A DNA stretch of 64,000 bases from Streptomyces naganishii JCM 4654 (GCF_014650575.1 NZ_BMVF01000009.1:186001-250000); one strand, 5' to 3'. Counted from the stretch's first letter, positions 33,639-43,266 are shown. Numbers and translations: made by a program. Notes: generated by a model from the letters alone, not told the origin.

Positions 33639-35350
33639 AGGGTCACCTCGCGGGGGAAGTCCGCGCCGAGTGGGCTGGTCAGGGGCACGTAGGTGGCGTG
33701 TCGGTCGGCTTTGCGGGCCCACCGCAGAAGGAGGTTGGCTTTGGCGGGCAGCGGCACTCCGCAGAGCAGGGCGCGCAGGCGTGGCGGCCTGCCGACGCTG
33801 TCGGCGTAGGCGTCGAGATGGTCGCGGACCAGGCCCCACAGCGCCGGCTCGCGTGCCGGATCGAGGTCGGCGAGGGCGCCGAGCACTTCGGCGACGTGGT
33901 TGACCAGGAGGCAGTAGGCGACCCGGTTCCAGCCGCGTTCGGCGTCGTAGGTGAGCGGTTCGCGGACGTCCTCGGGCAGGTCGGCGAGCGCATGTGCGTG
34001 GTGGTGGGGCAGGAGCTTGGTGCCCTCCAGGTCGCGGAAGAGCATGTGCGCGGGTGTGCCGTTCGCGTTCACTCCGACGATGACGTTCTGAAGGTGCGGT
34101 TCCAGGACGACGCCGTGTTCGAAGTAGGCGGCGAGCACGGGGGGCAGCAGCAGTCGCAGGTAGGTGTTCCACCAGGCCAGGACGTCCCCGTCGCCCCGGG
34201 CCAGCAGGTGGGAGACGTGGGCGGCACTGTTGGGGTACTCGTCCGCGACCGCGGCGCCGAGCAGGGGTGTCACTCCTGGGCGCAGGTGGGGGCGCAGGCC
34301 GGAGCGGACGATGACACCGAAGCCCTCCAGCAGTGCGGTGTCGCCGTCGGCGGCGAGTGTGCGGTAGCCGGGCTCGGCGAGCAGCGCGCATCCGGGGAAG
34401 CGTTGGGTGAGCCGGTCCATGACGGGCTGGAGCAGGCGGTTCAGCGCGACGGCGCCGGACAGTTCGTAACTGGCGTGTTTGCGGACGCAGTTGGTCAGGC
34501 GGACGTTGAGGCTGAACTTCAGAAACGTGTCGGATTCGGGCTGGTAAAGCGTGCGTACCGACGCGGTCGGAACCCACTCGGGACCGCTCGCGCCGCAGTC
34601 CAGGACCTCTCCCGCCGCCATCGCCGCACGCAGACGGTCGTGCCGGCTCAGCAGCCGGAACTGCCAGGGGTGCACCGGCAGCGTCACGAAGTCGGGGTCG
34701 GTCGGCGGGCACAGTGCGTCGAGTGCGCGCAGGTCGCCCTCCTCCTGCACCAGGTGGCGGCGTACCGCCAGGTGATGCAGGCGGAAGCGGGCGCCGGTCT
34801 CCGGTCCGTACGCCAGCCAGTCGGCCGGATCGCCGGTACGGGCTTTGGGCGTGGGATGGAAGCGGTGGCCGAAGACCAGGGACTGTTCCGACGTCAGGTA
34901 GAGGTCCTGCTGCGGCACCCCGCGGGCACGGCGTTCCAGTGCGGTGCGCATGGTCTCGCGACTGTCGGCCACCTGGTCCAGGAATTCCCCGTTCGTCACG
35001 CCGGTGCGCAGGTGCAGTTCCTCCTGGATGTACCCGGCCAGTTCGCGCCAGCCCACCGTGACCCAGGCGGTGTCGTCAAGCCGTTGGACGGCGCCTTGGA
35101 ACCGGTGTGCGCCGATCACCGAGACTCGGCGCAACCGCGCCCGCAGCAGCAGTCCGCTGCGGGCCAGGCGTAGCAGGAGGTGGTCGTGGTCGACGGTCAC
35201 CTGGTGCTCGGGGGCGCAGACCTCGCGGATCAGGCAGTTGAGCAGGGTGTGGACGGTGACGGCGTCGGCGGTCTGCGTGGGTTGATCGTCGTGCGCCCCA
35301 GTAGCAGGGACGGCTTCGGGGACGGTGGGGGCAGTGGTGGGGGTGGTCAT
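33635..35350 (-). CDS. IucA/IucC-family siderophore synthetase
   Basis: 571 aa, ATG at 35350. Typical NIS synthetase layout: N-terminal region with VVGHRFHP-like FGHRFHPTPKAR (nucleotide-binding His), LPVHPWQFRLL, SVRTLYQPESDTFLKFSLNVRLTNCVRKHASYEL (parts: FLKFSLNVRLTNCVRK), and the C-terminal FhuF-like fingers/palm with EPHLQNVIVGVN and LFRDLEGTKLLP. The enzyme adenylates a carboxylate such as citrate and joins it to an amine or alcohol. It is the second gene of the operon, 59 bases after the first synthetase stop, and is translationally coupled to the decarboxylase. Confidence 0.92.
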   Translation of the reverse strand: MTTPTTAPTVPEAVPATGAHDDQPTQTADAVTVHTLLNCLIREVCAPEHQVTVDHDHLLLRLARSGLLLRARLRRVSVIGAHRFQGAVQRLDDTAWVTVGWRELAGYIQEELHLRTGVTNGEFLDQVADSRETMRTALERRARGVPQQDLYLTSEQSLVFGHRFHPTPKARTGDPADWLAYGPETGARFRLHHLAVRRHLVQEEGDLRALDALCPPTDPDFVTLPVHPWQFRLLSRHDRLRAAMAAGEVLDCGASGPEWVPTASVRTLYQPESDTFLKFSLNVRLTNCVRKHASYELSGAVALNRLLQPVMDRLTQRFPGCALLAEPGYRTLAADGDTALLEGFGVIVRSGLRPHLRPGVTPLLGAAVADEYPNSAAHVSHLLARGDGDVLAWWNTYLRLLLPPVLAAYFEHGVVLEPHLQNVIVGVNANGTPAHMLFRDLEGTKLLPHHHAHALADLPEDVREPLTYDAERGWNRVAYCLLVNHVAEVLGALADLDPAREPALWGLVRDHLDAYADSVGRPPRLRALLCGVPLPAKANLLLRWARKADRHATYVPLTSPLGADFPREVTL

Positions 35351-35409
35351 GCGGAAGCTCCGGTGCGCGGGAAGGGGTGCATGAGTGGTGCGTCGGGACG
35401 CCGGGGTGG

Positions 35410-36993
35410 TCAGCTGTGCCGGGCGAGGGGGTTGGGGATGGCGGTCCACTGCGCCGTGCCGGGGTCGTCTGCCAGACGCATCGCGATGGTCGCCTTCAGT
35501 GGCAGGGTGTCGCCGAAGAAGGCTGACGCGTCCCCCGTGCCCGGCAGGTCGGCGTATACGCGGCGGCCGACCTGGGCCACCGTTTCCCACAGTGCTGCGG
35601 GGTCGATCGCCCGGGTCCGGGCGAGGACGTCGACCAGCTCGCTGAACACACCGCTGAGCAGTCCTCCGAACAGTTTGGTGCGCAGAGTGTCCATGTCGTC
35701 GCCGGCGCGGGTGCCGGCCAGGGGCGGCAGAGTGAATCCCCAGGCAGCGAGCCTGAGGGGACTGATCCGCACCCCGTCCAGGTCCCGGTACAGCACCCGC
35801 ACCGGCCGTCCGTTGCGCAGTACCACCAGGGTGTTCTGGCCATGGGCCTCCAGCGCCACTCCCATGGACAGCAGCGTCAACGCCGGGGGCAGCACGAGTT
35901 CGGCGAAGTCCGCCAGCCAGCGCACGGGATCCCCGGCCACGACGTCGGCGCCGGTGGCATGCACGGCTGTCAGCGGTACGGCGATCTCACCGGCGTCGAG
36001 GTGGGAGTCGGTGGATTCCCGGAGCATCGCGGCCAGGCTCGCGGACGCCTGCCCGTCCACGCGTACGGCCCCACCCCCGAGTTCGCGCAGGACGCGCAGG
36101 CTCTCGCCGAACCCGGCCTTGTCGATGACCGCCGAGACCAGCTCCGACAGCGGCGGTCCGTCGACCACCTCTACGGGGGAGATCGTGCGGCGGTAGTTCG
36201 TGACCTGTACATCGAGCGCGGTCTTGATGTGGCAGCCCGCCAAGTCGGCCAGCGGCGCCACGGTGCGCAGCGACAACAGGGGACGGGCCGGGATGGTACG
36301 CGTGGTCGTGGTGAGCTCAGGATGGCGCACCAGTACGTGGTTGCGCTGCCAGGGGTGGACCGGGAGCAGATGTGTGTCGCCGTCCTGCAGTTCAGCGGGC
36401 CATGTGCCAGTTCCCTGCCAGCGGTCGGCGGGGACAGGCAGCAGCGCCAGGTCGATCACCGGGTGGTGCTCGGGCGCGTAGGCGAGCACTTCGGCGACGG
36501 ACATGCCCGTACGGGTACGGCAGCACGGGTGTTGGGGGTGGCCGTCGACCACTGCCTGTTCAGCATCGACGGAATCACGCGGCGCAGTGGGCCCCTGGGC
36601 GTTCGCCGCGCGGGCCAGGGCGAGGTTCACGACGCTGTTGTCGAGCTCCGCCGCGAGTCGCTGGGCGCCAGACGTATGCAGTCCCAACTGCGCGAGCAGC
36701 TCTATCGGTTCATGGACCGTTCCGTCGGGCCCTGCCACGGTGAAGCCCTCGGGCACTTCGGCGAACCGCCGGGCATCCGTGTCGGCCGCCGCCAGCCGGG
36801 CGCCATGGCGCAGAGTCACGATCAGTGTTTCCCCCTCTCGATGGCGGGCGGTCACTCCGGGCAGCGGCTCCCGGGCAAAGGCGCCCCAGAGGCGGCCGAG
36901 CACGGTGGCCCGCGCTCCGGGGAGTGCGGCCCTGAAGGGCTCCACGAGATCCGGGCGTACCCAGCGCAACTCGTCGATCGTCGTCTCGGACAT
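35410..36993 (-). CDS. IucA/IucC-family siderophore synthetase, first gene of operon
   Basis: 527 aa, ATG at 36993 with AGGGGCGG upstream (GTG 36999 is possible). It shares the family layout with the next gene but is clearly divergent. LLPVHPWQRNHVLV, RPLLSLRTVAPL, CHIKTALDVQVTNYRRTI, EAHGQNTLVVLRNGRP and LYRDLDGVRISP are the conserved blocks. The early FGHP.HP motif is degenerate: ACAPEHHPVID-like AYAPEHHPVID stands in its place. Two NIS synthetases imply two successive condensations. The divergent region to the two-component system contains no visible iron box. Confidence 0.9.
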   Translation of the reverse strand: MSETTIDELRWVRPDLVEPFRAALPGARATVLGRLWGAFAREPLPGVTARHREGETLIVTLRHGARLAAADTDARRFAEVPEGFTVAGPDGTVHEPIELLAQLGLHTSGAQRLAAELDNSVVNLALARAANAQGPTAPRDSVDAEQAVVDGHPQHPCCRTRTGMSVAEVLAYAPEHHPVIDLALLPVPADRWQGTGTWPAELQDGDTHLLPVHPWQRNHVLVRHPELTTTTRTIPARPLLSLRTVAPLADLAGCHIKTALDVQVTNYRRTISPVEVVDGPPLSELVSAVIDKAGFGESLRVLRELGGGAVRVDGQASASLAAMLRESTDSHLDAGEIAVPLTAVHATGADVVAGDPVRWLADFAELVLPPALTLLSMGVALEAHGQNTLVVLRNGRPVRVLYRDLDGVRISPLRLAAWGFTLPPLAGTRAGDDMDTLRTKLFGGLLSGVFSELVDVLARTRAIDPAALWETVAQVGRRVYADLPGTGDASAFFGDTLPLKATIAMRLADDPGTAQWTAIPNPLARHS

Positions 36994-37591
36994 GTTCACC
37001 GCCCCTGCCTGGTACGGGAGGGTCGATTAACGAAGGTGTCAGTGTGGATCGGCATGTCGAATTTCCGGTTGTCGGGGATTTCCGTGATGCGGCACATCGG
37101 TGGGTCAGGCCGCACTTCGGACCCTAGACGACGGCGGGTAAGCGAAAATCCAGCGCCATTACAAGGGATCCCGAGCATGCTGATGCGAATGCCGGAAAAT
37201 TGGGTCACCTTTCGATCCACGCGTTCGTTCCGCGAAGCCTGTCCACGATCAGTGCGTAGGTGCGCTCCACGGCCGACAGGTACATGCGTCTTCGGCGTGA
37301 ATCCCCAGCTGGCCAGTAGTAGTCACCCATTCCCCGTGGATTCCCGTCGGCGGTGGTCGTAGTGGCTCGCCGCTCCGATTCTTAACCATCACCTAACCAT
37401 TCCCTATCGCTGTGCTGGACGTTCTCCATGGCCTGGGCCTACGGCGTGCGCCATCCGGCGGACTTCCACCGCCGAGGCATTGACGGCTGTGCTTGCTTCG
37501 GCGTCACACGGCAAGACGGAAATCACTGAGACGGGGGAATGGACCGGCGTTTGTGCCGCACGACCTGTCTGCCGTTTGTGAACCTGTCGGC
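36994..37591. other. Divergent region between siderophore operon and two-component system
   Basis: About 600 bases. It holds TAACCAT direct repeats at 37383-37400 and otherwise only promoter-like, less GC-rich sequence (37150-37230). No gene and no iron box were seen. Confidence 0.4.
37383..37400. promoter_or_regulatory. Direct repeat TAACCAT, 11-bp phase
   Basis: TAACCAT occurs at 37383-37389 and 37394-37400, exactly one helical turn (11 bp) apart, as for OmpR/PhoP-class dimers. It lies about 190 bases before the response-regulator gene, which may bind it. Confidence 0.5.
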
Positions 37592-38341
37592 ATGCACGTC
37601 TTGCTGATCGAGGATGACGACCGGGTGGCCGAACCGCTGGTGGAAGGGCTGCATCGGTTCGGGTTCACCGTGGAACACGCGCGAACCGGCGCCGATGGCC
37701 TGGCCGCGGCAGAGCCGGCGATGGTGTTGTTGGACCTGGGGCTGCCCGACATGGACGGCATCGATGTCTGCCGGGCACTGCGAACTCGTTCCTCGGTGCC
37801 GATCATCATGATCACCGCCCGGGACTCCGAGGTCGACCGGGTGCTCGGCCTGGAGCTGGGCGCGGACGACTATGTGTCGAAACCCTTCGGGGTCCGGGAG
37901 CTGGTGGCAAGGATCCGAGCTGTCACACGCCGAGCGCGGACCGTACCCGTCGACGGCGGATCCGTCCCGTCCCTTTCCGGCGGAAACCTCGTTTGCGATG
38001 CCCAGCGGATCGGCCCCCTGAGCATCGACCGCCGCACGCGGCGGGTGTGTGTGCACGAGGCGCCGATCGCCCTGGCACCCAAAGAGTTCGACCTGCTGGT
38101 CTGCCTCGCCGAGGATCCCGGAGCCGTCTGCTCCCGCCAGCAGATTCTCGACTCGGTCTGGGAGCCGAACTACTTCGGCCCCACGAAGACCCTCGACGTA
38201 CACATCGCCGCGCTGCGCCGCAAACTCGGAGACCCCTCCTGGATCGAGAACATCCGCGGCATCGGATTCCGCCTGGCCCCGCCCACAGGCCCCCGAGCCA
38301 GTCCTGCAGCCGGGTTCGGGCCGTGGCAAGGCGCCCGATGA
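37592..38341 (+). CDS. OmpR-family response regulator
   Basis: 249 aa, ATG 37592; no good Shine-Dalgarno, so the start is less certain. Receiver: MHVLLIEDDDRVAEPL, phospho-Asp48 in LLDLGLPDMDG, MITARDSEVD and KPFGVRELVAR. Winged helix: IALAPKEFDLLVCLAEDPG, FGPTKTLDVHIAALRRKLG, IRGIGFRLAP. Overlaps the kinase start by ATGA, so they form one cognate pair. The FGPTKTLDVHI block is nearly the same as in the regulator at 48 kb, pointing to a common subfamily. Confidence 0.93.
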   Translation: MHVLLIEDDDRVAEPLVEGLHRFGFTVEHARTGADGLAAAEPAMVLLDLGLPDMDGIDVCRALRTRSSVPIIMITARDSEVDRVLGLELGADDYVSKPFGVRELVARIRAVTRRARTVPVDGGSVPSLSGGNLVCDAQRIGPLSIDRRTRRVCVHEAPIALAPKEFDLLVCLAEDPGAVCSRQQILDSVWEPNYFGPTKTLDVHIAALRRKLGDPSWIENIRGIGFRLAPPTGPRASPAAGFGPWQGAR

Positions 38342-39840
38342 CCCGCCGCCTGTTGCTCAGTTACCTCAGCCTCATACTGCTCGTCCTGCTCGCGCTCGAG
38401 GTGCCGTTCGGCTTCCTCTACGCCCGAAGCGAGCTGAACCGCTTTTCCCACACGGCGGAGCTGGGCGCCGTGACGCTTGCCGCCGTATGCGAGGAGAAAC
38501 TGGAACACGGACTGATGTCGGACCTTCCCGACCTCGCCCACAGCTACGCTCGACGCACGGACAGTACCGTGCTGGTGACCGACCGCAAGGGCATCGTCCG
38601 CGTCGATACCGCGACCGCCTCAGCCGTGGGCAGGAACCTCTCCTCCGAACCGGACATCGCCACCGCACTGCGCGACCAACCCTCCACCGGCATCAGCGAA
38701 GACCTTGTCCCGGGCAGGAAGGTCCTGTTCGCGACCGCCCCCGGTACGTCGAGCGGCACCGTTCCCTGCGTGGTGCGGTCCCTGTACTCCCTGGCTCCGC
38801 TCGCACAGAGGATCCACGCGACCTGGGGGGCGCTCGCCCTCGTCGGGCTGGGCGCTCTCGCCGTGGTCGCCCTGATCGGTTTCGTGTTCGCCCGCTGGAT
38901 CACCCGGCCCCTGCGAGCCCTGGAAGACGCCACTGCACAACTTGCCGACGGCCGCCTCACCAACCCGCCTGCCACCGACCGCGGGCCGCCGGAGCTGCGT
39001 CGGCTAGCCGCCTCCTTCAGCCGCACCGCAACCCGGCTGCAGCACCTGCTCCACACCCAGGAGGCATTCGCATCCGAGGCGTCGCACCAGCTGAAAACCC
39101 CGCTGACCTCGCTGCGTCTGCGCCTGGAGAACTTCGAACCCCACCTCGCGCCCTCTGCCCAGGCGAGCCTGAACGATGCGATCGGTGAAGTGGGACGGCT
39201 CAGCCGTATGGTCCAAGGGCTGCTCGCGCTTGCCCGGTTGGAGAATTCGGCGATCACACCCGAGACCGTCGACCTCGACGCCGTCGTCGCCGACCGTGCG
39301 GCGATATGGGCGGCGTTCGCCGGCGACCAGCGCGTCGGCATCGCCGTGGCCGGCATGCCGGTCGGCAAGGTGCGGGCGGTCACGGGCGCACTCGAGCAGA
39401 TCATCGACAATCTCCTGTCCAACGCACTGCGTGCGTCCCCTCCAGGCACCACCATCACCCTGGCTACCGTCACCGCACCCGCCAACGGCGGCTGCACGCA
39501 GCCGATGGTCGAGCTGCATGTGGTCGACCAAGGGGCAGGCATGACCGAAACCGACCGGGAACGAGCCTTTGATCGGTTCTGGCGTGCTTCCGATGCTCAC
39601 CATGACGGGACTGGCCTGGGCCTGCCCATGGTTCAACGTCTCACTCACGCAAGCGGCGGCGACGTCACACTGAACGCCGCACCCGACGGCGGACTGGACG
39701 CCGTGGTCCGGCTGCGACCCGCGCAATGCGCCCGCCCCCGGAACCAGCCGACGGTCCATTGCAAATGCCCTCCGCTGCGGGGCTACGGTACGGCTGGCAG
39801 CCGCAACGCCGCCGAAACGGTTTCACGTCCGGACCCGTGA
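38338..39840 (+). CDS. Sensor histidine kinase
   Basis: 500 aa. Helix about 5-27, an extracytoplasmic sensor region of about 130 residues (28-160), second helix about 163-185, HAMP (185-235), HisKA with ASHQLKTPLTSLRL (His about 250), and HATPase: LEQIIDNLLSNALRASP (N box), VVDQGAGMTETD (G1), GTGLGLPMVQRL (G2). It phosphorylates the regulator encoded by the overlapping upstream gene. The last about 40 residues after VVRLRPAQ are not family-like and may reflect a shifted stop. Confidence 0.92.
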   Translation: MTRRLLLSYLSLILLVLLALEVPFGFLYARSELNRFSHTAELGAVTLAAVCEEKLEHGLMSDLPDLAHSYARRTDSTVLVTDRKGIVRVDTATASAVGRNLSSEPDIATALRDQPSTGISEDLVPGRKVLFATAPGTSSGTVPCVVRSLYSLAPLAQRIHATWGALALVGLGALAVVALIGFVFARWITRPLRALEDATAQLADGRLTNPPATDRGPPELRRLAASFSRTATRLQHLLHTQEAFASEASHQLKTPLTSLRLRLENFEPHLAPSAQASLNDAIGEVGRLSRMVQGLLALARLENSAITPETVDLDAVVADRAAIWAAFAGDQRVGIAVAGMPVGKVRAVTGALEQIIDNLLSNALRASPPGTTITLATVTAPANGGCTQPMVELHVVDQGAGMTETDRERAFDRFWRASDAHHDGTGLGLPMVQRLTHASGGDVTLNAAPDGGLDAVVRLRPAQCARPRNQPTVHCKCPPLRGYGTAGSRNAAETVSRPDP

Positions 39841-40483
39841 CCGAGGGAGCAGGCCGACTGGTACCTGCCGATGCCGGCGCATCGCCAGCCATCAGCGAAC
39901 CTGCGGATGGCTGTCCTCGCCTCGGTGGCTGATGACGACGAGGCCGCATGCCTGGTGCCGGGCGCAGGAAGACGAGAAGGCGCTGGCGAGCGGCGACAAT
40001 GGCTTCACGGTCTCGCTCGGCTGCCTCCTGGACGGCTGTGCCGATCACGGCTCCTACGTGCAGGAGCGCACGTAGTGTCGCCGCCTCGTCCGGGCGCCCG
40101 TAGCGCGCGAGCTCCGTGTCAAAAGCTGGTTCTCGTTCGTCGTGACCCGGCCGCTGCGTCAGCGTCTGCCGCCCCGCTGCCGTCGGCATGGATCCACGGA
40201 CACGTCCGGCCCTCACCGGCCCCAGCACCGTCCGACTCCGCCTGGTGTCCGGGCCGACGTCGACCATGCCCGCGTACCACATCCGTGCAGCCACCGTAGC
40301 CCGTGACCGGCAGAAGCAGGCAGATCCAGGACGTCCCCGCAGTAGTCCTCTGCAGACTGATCGGACGGGCTGCACCGACGTAGACTCCGCTGTCGGCAAG
40401 GTCAGACGGCCTGGCCGAACTCTCTTGTGGCCCGGCACCACGGTCCGGGCAGTGGTGCCTTTACGGTCCTTGAGGTGGGGAAT
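39841..40483. other. Long gap without a supported gene
   Basis: About 640 bases. Leftward frames here include a stretch ELARYGRPDEAATLRALLHV that looks partly protein-like, but no family was recognised and both flanks are low-complexity. Probably decayed sequence plus the promoter of the FetB-like gene. Confidence 0.3.
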
Positions 40484-41341
40484 GTGACGTCGAGTGCGGC
40501 ATCTCTCGTACCGGTCAACATGGACCTGGGCGTCCTACTCACCGCTCTGCTGCTGCTGGCTGCCGCAGTCGCGGGCTGGTTCCGCCTCGACCCGCACCCC
40601 CACAAGAGCCGGGCGTTGGAGATCCTGGTCGCCGGGCTCCGCGCCGCCGTTCAGCTCGCCTTGGTCTCGGTGGTCGTCGCCTGGGCTGTCAGGTCGCTCC
40701 CGGGGCTGCTGGCGTTCCTCTGCCTCATGTACGGGGTGGCCGTGCGTACGGCCGGACGCAGACTCACCAGCAACGGCACCTGGTGGCTGGCGGCAGCTCC
40801 GATCGCTGCCGGTGTAGTACCTGTTGTCACGGCTCTCCTTCTGACCGGACTCGTCCCGCTCAAGGGAATAGCCCTGATTCCCGTCACGGGCATTCTCATC
40901 GGTGGCGCGCTCACGGTGACCGTACTCGCCGGGCGCCGTGCTCTTGACGAACTGTCCCAGCGTCACGGCGAGGTGGAAGCCGCGATGGCGCTGGGATTCG
41001 CCGACCGGGACGCACGGATGGAAATAGCGCGCCCCGCGGCTTCCGACGCTCTCCTGCCCGGCCTGGACCAGACCCGTACAGTCGGACTGGTCACGCTCCC
41101 CGGCGCGTTCGTCGGCATGCTCCTGGCAGGGGCCGGTCCGGTCCTGGCCGGAGCGGTGCAGCTGTTCGTCCTGATCGCGCTCATGGCCGTGCAGTCCGTT
41201 GCGGTGGCGGTGACCTTGGAGCTCGTCGCCCGCCATCTCCTGTATCGACCGCTGCCGGACGCGCAGACGGCATCGCCACACAAGACCAAAAGGCTGAATG
41301 CGCATTGGCGTCGAGCCGCACCTGTGAGTAGGGGCGACTGA
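40484..41341 (+). CDS. FetB/UPF0014-family membrane protein
   Basis: 285 aa from GTG 40484 (GAGGTGGGG upstream; ATG 40520 is an alternative). About seven helices. The UPF0014 signature blocks are visible: KSRALEILVAGLRAAVQLALV, ALIPVTGILIGGALTVT, RHGEVEAAMALGFADRDA and TVGLVTLPGAFVGMLLAG. In E. coli FetB works with an ATPase FetA in iron export or homeostasis. No FetA-like ATPase is next to it here. It may relate to the nearby siderophore genes but reads away from them. Confidence 0.85.
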   Translation: MTSSAASLVPVNMDLGVLLTALLLLAAAVAGWFRLDPHPHKSRALEILVAGLRAAVQLALVSVVVAWAVRSLPGLLAFLCLMYGVAVRTAGRRLTSNGTWWLAAAPIAAGVVPVVTALLLTGLVPLKGIALIPVTGILIGGALTVTVLAGRRALDELSQRHGEVEAAMALGFADRDARMEIARPAASDALLPGLDQTRTVGLVTLPGAFVGMLLAGAGPVLAGAVQLFVLIALMAVQSVAVAVTLELVARHLLYRPLPDAQTASPHKTKRLNAHWRRAAPVSRGD

Positions 41342-41877
41342 CTGGCGGCCTCCCGGTCAGCGCACCGGTCGCCGGCGCAGCAGTGCGGTTGCTCCGGGAG
41401 GGTCCCCGGTGTCTCGGGGTGAGTTTCCCGGAGGGCGGGAGGTCAGTCGGATCCGGCGAGTTCGAGCAGGACATGCAGGTCGTGGACGGCCGCGAACGCG
41501 CACAGGGCGCTGGCTCCGATCACGGCGGCGGTCGCTGCCAGTGGCAGCAGCGGGACGTTGAACGGCCGCGAGTTCGCGCGGGATTCGGTCAGCAGGGCGG
41601 CGACGCGACGGGACGTACGGCGGGCGGCCGGGGAGGGGTGTGGGCCGTCAAGCGTCACGGTGACCAGCCGACCATGGCGGGCGTCGTGATCGTCTCCACC
41701 CTGGTCGGCGCGCTCACCGTCCCGGCCCTCGCGAATGCGTGGGCACCGCTGCTCAGCGCCGGCGCGGTGCTGAGCAACGCGGCCCTGCCGGACAAGCCGC
41801 ATGTGCTGCTGCCGGTACTGGCGTACGGGGCTGCTGTAGAAGACGGCCGTGACCCGGGTCGTGCGGACGGCGCGTTC
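41342..41877. other. Gap between FetB-like gene and sensor kinase
   Basis: About 540 bases. A leftward frame ending at 41443 has a hydrophobic stretch (LLPLAATAAVIGASALCAFA) and the opposite strand has another (GVVIVSTLVGALTVPALA), so a remnant of a membrane protein is possible; neither has a convincing start or family. Confidence 0.3.
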
Positions 41878-43203
41878 TCAGCGCCTGCCCTGGCCGGCGT
41901 CGTCCTGAGGGCAGGTCCGCTCCCGGCGTACGGGCAACAGCAGCGTGAACGTGGTGGGTGCGCCACGCGCGAGCGAGAGGCGCCCGCCGAGAGAGACGGC
42001 GAGGTCGCGGGCGAAGGCGAGGCCGATACCGGCGCCCGGACCGCCGCCGGAGTGGCCGCGCTCGAACAACCGCACGCCATCGTCGTCCACGGTGCCCTCG
42101 TCGGCGACGTCAAGGGCGAAGGCGTCATCGAGATCCCGGACGGTGACGGACACGGTGCCACGTCCGTGGACGCGCGCGTTGTCCAGCAGCACCTGGAGGA
42201 TCTCGGCAACGGGCCCGCCCGGGACGCGTACATCGTCCGGCACGTCCTGGACGGCGAGCTCCAGCCGTCTACCGTCGCGGGCAAGCGGTCCGTGCCACCG
42301 CTCCTCGGTCCGTGCCAGCAGTTCCCTCACCGGCCTGTCCGGCGCGGTGGGCCGGGGCAGACCGGCGGAGCGCGACAGCCGGAGCACTTCCTCCACGGTC
42401 TCGTACAGCCTGCGGGTGGCTTCCAGGGCCTCCTCCAGCGCCGGCCGGGCGTCGTCCTGGGCGAGTCCGGCCTCCAGGGTGAGCTGGAGCCCGGTCAGCG
42501 GGGTGCGCAGCTGGTGTGAGGCGTTGGCGGTGAAGTTCCGCTCGTGACGCAGGAGTTCGGTAAGGCTGTGCAGCATGTCGTTGTGGGTGCGCGCGACCTG
42601 GTCGATCTCGGCGATGGTACTGGGTGCGGCACGTGCGGTCAGATCGCCTTCGGCTACCGCCCGGCAGTGCCGCGAGAGGTCCTCCAGCGGTGCGGCGAGC
42701 GCCCGCGCCTGTCGGCGGGCGACGAGAACGGCGACGGTCAAAGCGACCACCGCCACGCCGGCCAGGGCGGCCCAGCCGGCGAGCACCCGGCCTCGTACGT
42801 CCGCGAGGGGGAAGGAGGCACGGACTACGCCGATGACCTGCTCGGCGTGTGAGACGGGCACGGCCACGACCAGCTCACCGCCCGACGAGGACCGGGACAC
42901 CTTGCCGTCCAGGGCCCGACGCGCCGCGTCGTCGCCGGTCCGTGGCCCGGTTCCGGTGCGCAGCAGCAGCCGCGGATCGTACAGGCCGAGGCGCTGCCCG
43001 GCCGCGGGCGCTGGCAGCTCCGCAGGGTCGCCGGCCGCGTAGTCAGGGTTCACCCGGACGGCGGCGGCCAGGGCCGCCCGTTCCAGCGCGTCCCGCTGAC
43101 CGGTGTACAGGGAGGACCTGATGGCAAGGGCCAGGGGCACGGCGAGCAGGACCAGGGCGACCAGGACCGCGGTCAGGGCCACCCGTACGACACGCTGTCT
43201 CAT
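41878..43203 (-). CDS. Sensor histidine kinase
   Basis: 441 aa, ATG 43203 with TGAGGA upstream. Helix about 8-30, short outer domain to about 140, helix about 142-165, HAMP, then NASHQLRTPLTGLQL (phospho-acceptor His about 230), LQVLLDNARVHGRG (N box), DVADEGTVDDD (G1, slightly altered) and GIGLAFARDLAVSLGG (G2). No regulator is encoded beside it in the same direction. The divergent ABC operon ends in a response regulator that is the likely partner. Confidence 0.9.
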   Translation of the reverse strand: MRQRVVRVALTAVLVALVLLAVPLALAIRSSLYTGQRDALERAALAAAVRVNPDYAAGDPAELPAPAAGQRLGLYDPRLLLRTGTGPRTGDDAARRALDGKVSRSSSGGELVVAVPVSHAEQVIGVVRASFPLADVRGRVLAGWAALAGVAVVALTVAVLVARRQARALAAPLEDLSRHCRAVAEGDLTARAAPSTIAEIDQVARTHNDMLHSLTELLRHERNFTANASHQLRTPLTGLQLTLEAGLAQDDARPALEEALEATRRLYETVEEVLRLSRSAGLPRPTAPDRPVRELLARTEERWHGPLARDGRRLELAVQDVPDDVRVPGGPVAEILQVLLDNARVHGRGTVSVTVRDLDDAFALDVADEGTVDDDGVRLFERGHSGGGPGAGIGLAFARDLAVSLGGRLSLARGAPTTFTLLLPVRRERTCPQDDAGQGRR

Positions 43204-43266
43204 GTCCTCATCATGCGGGCCGCCCACCAGGTCGTACGGGACCCGTCACGCGCTTTTGCCGTCGTC

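Noticed and set aside
36994..37230. Iron box before the siderophore operon
   Set aside because: No 19-bp palindrome near the TTAGGTTAGGCTAACCTAA consensus was found in this region.
39665..40441. Leftward frame of 258 codons
   Set aside because: Overlaps the kinase end, low-complexity flanks, no recognised family; treated as a gap.
41655..41840. Hydrophobic rightward stretch as a transporter fragment
   Set aside because: Hydrophobic on both strands owing to composition; no family motif.
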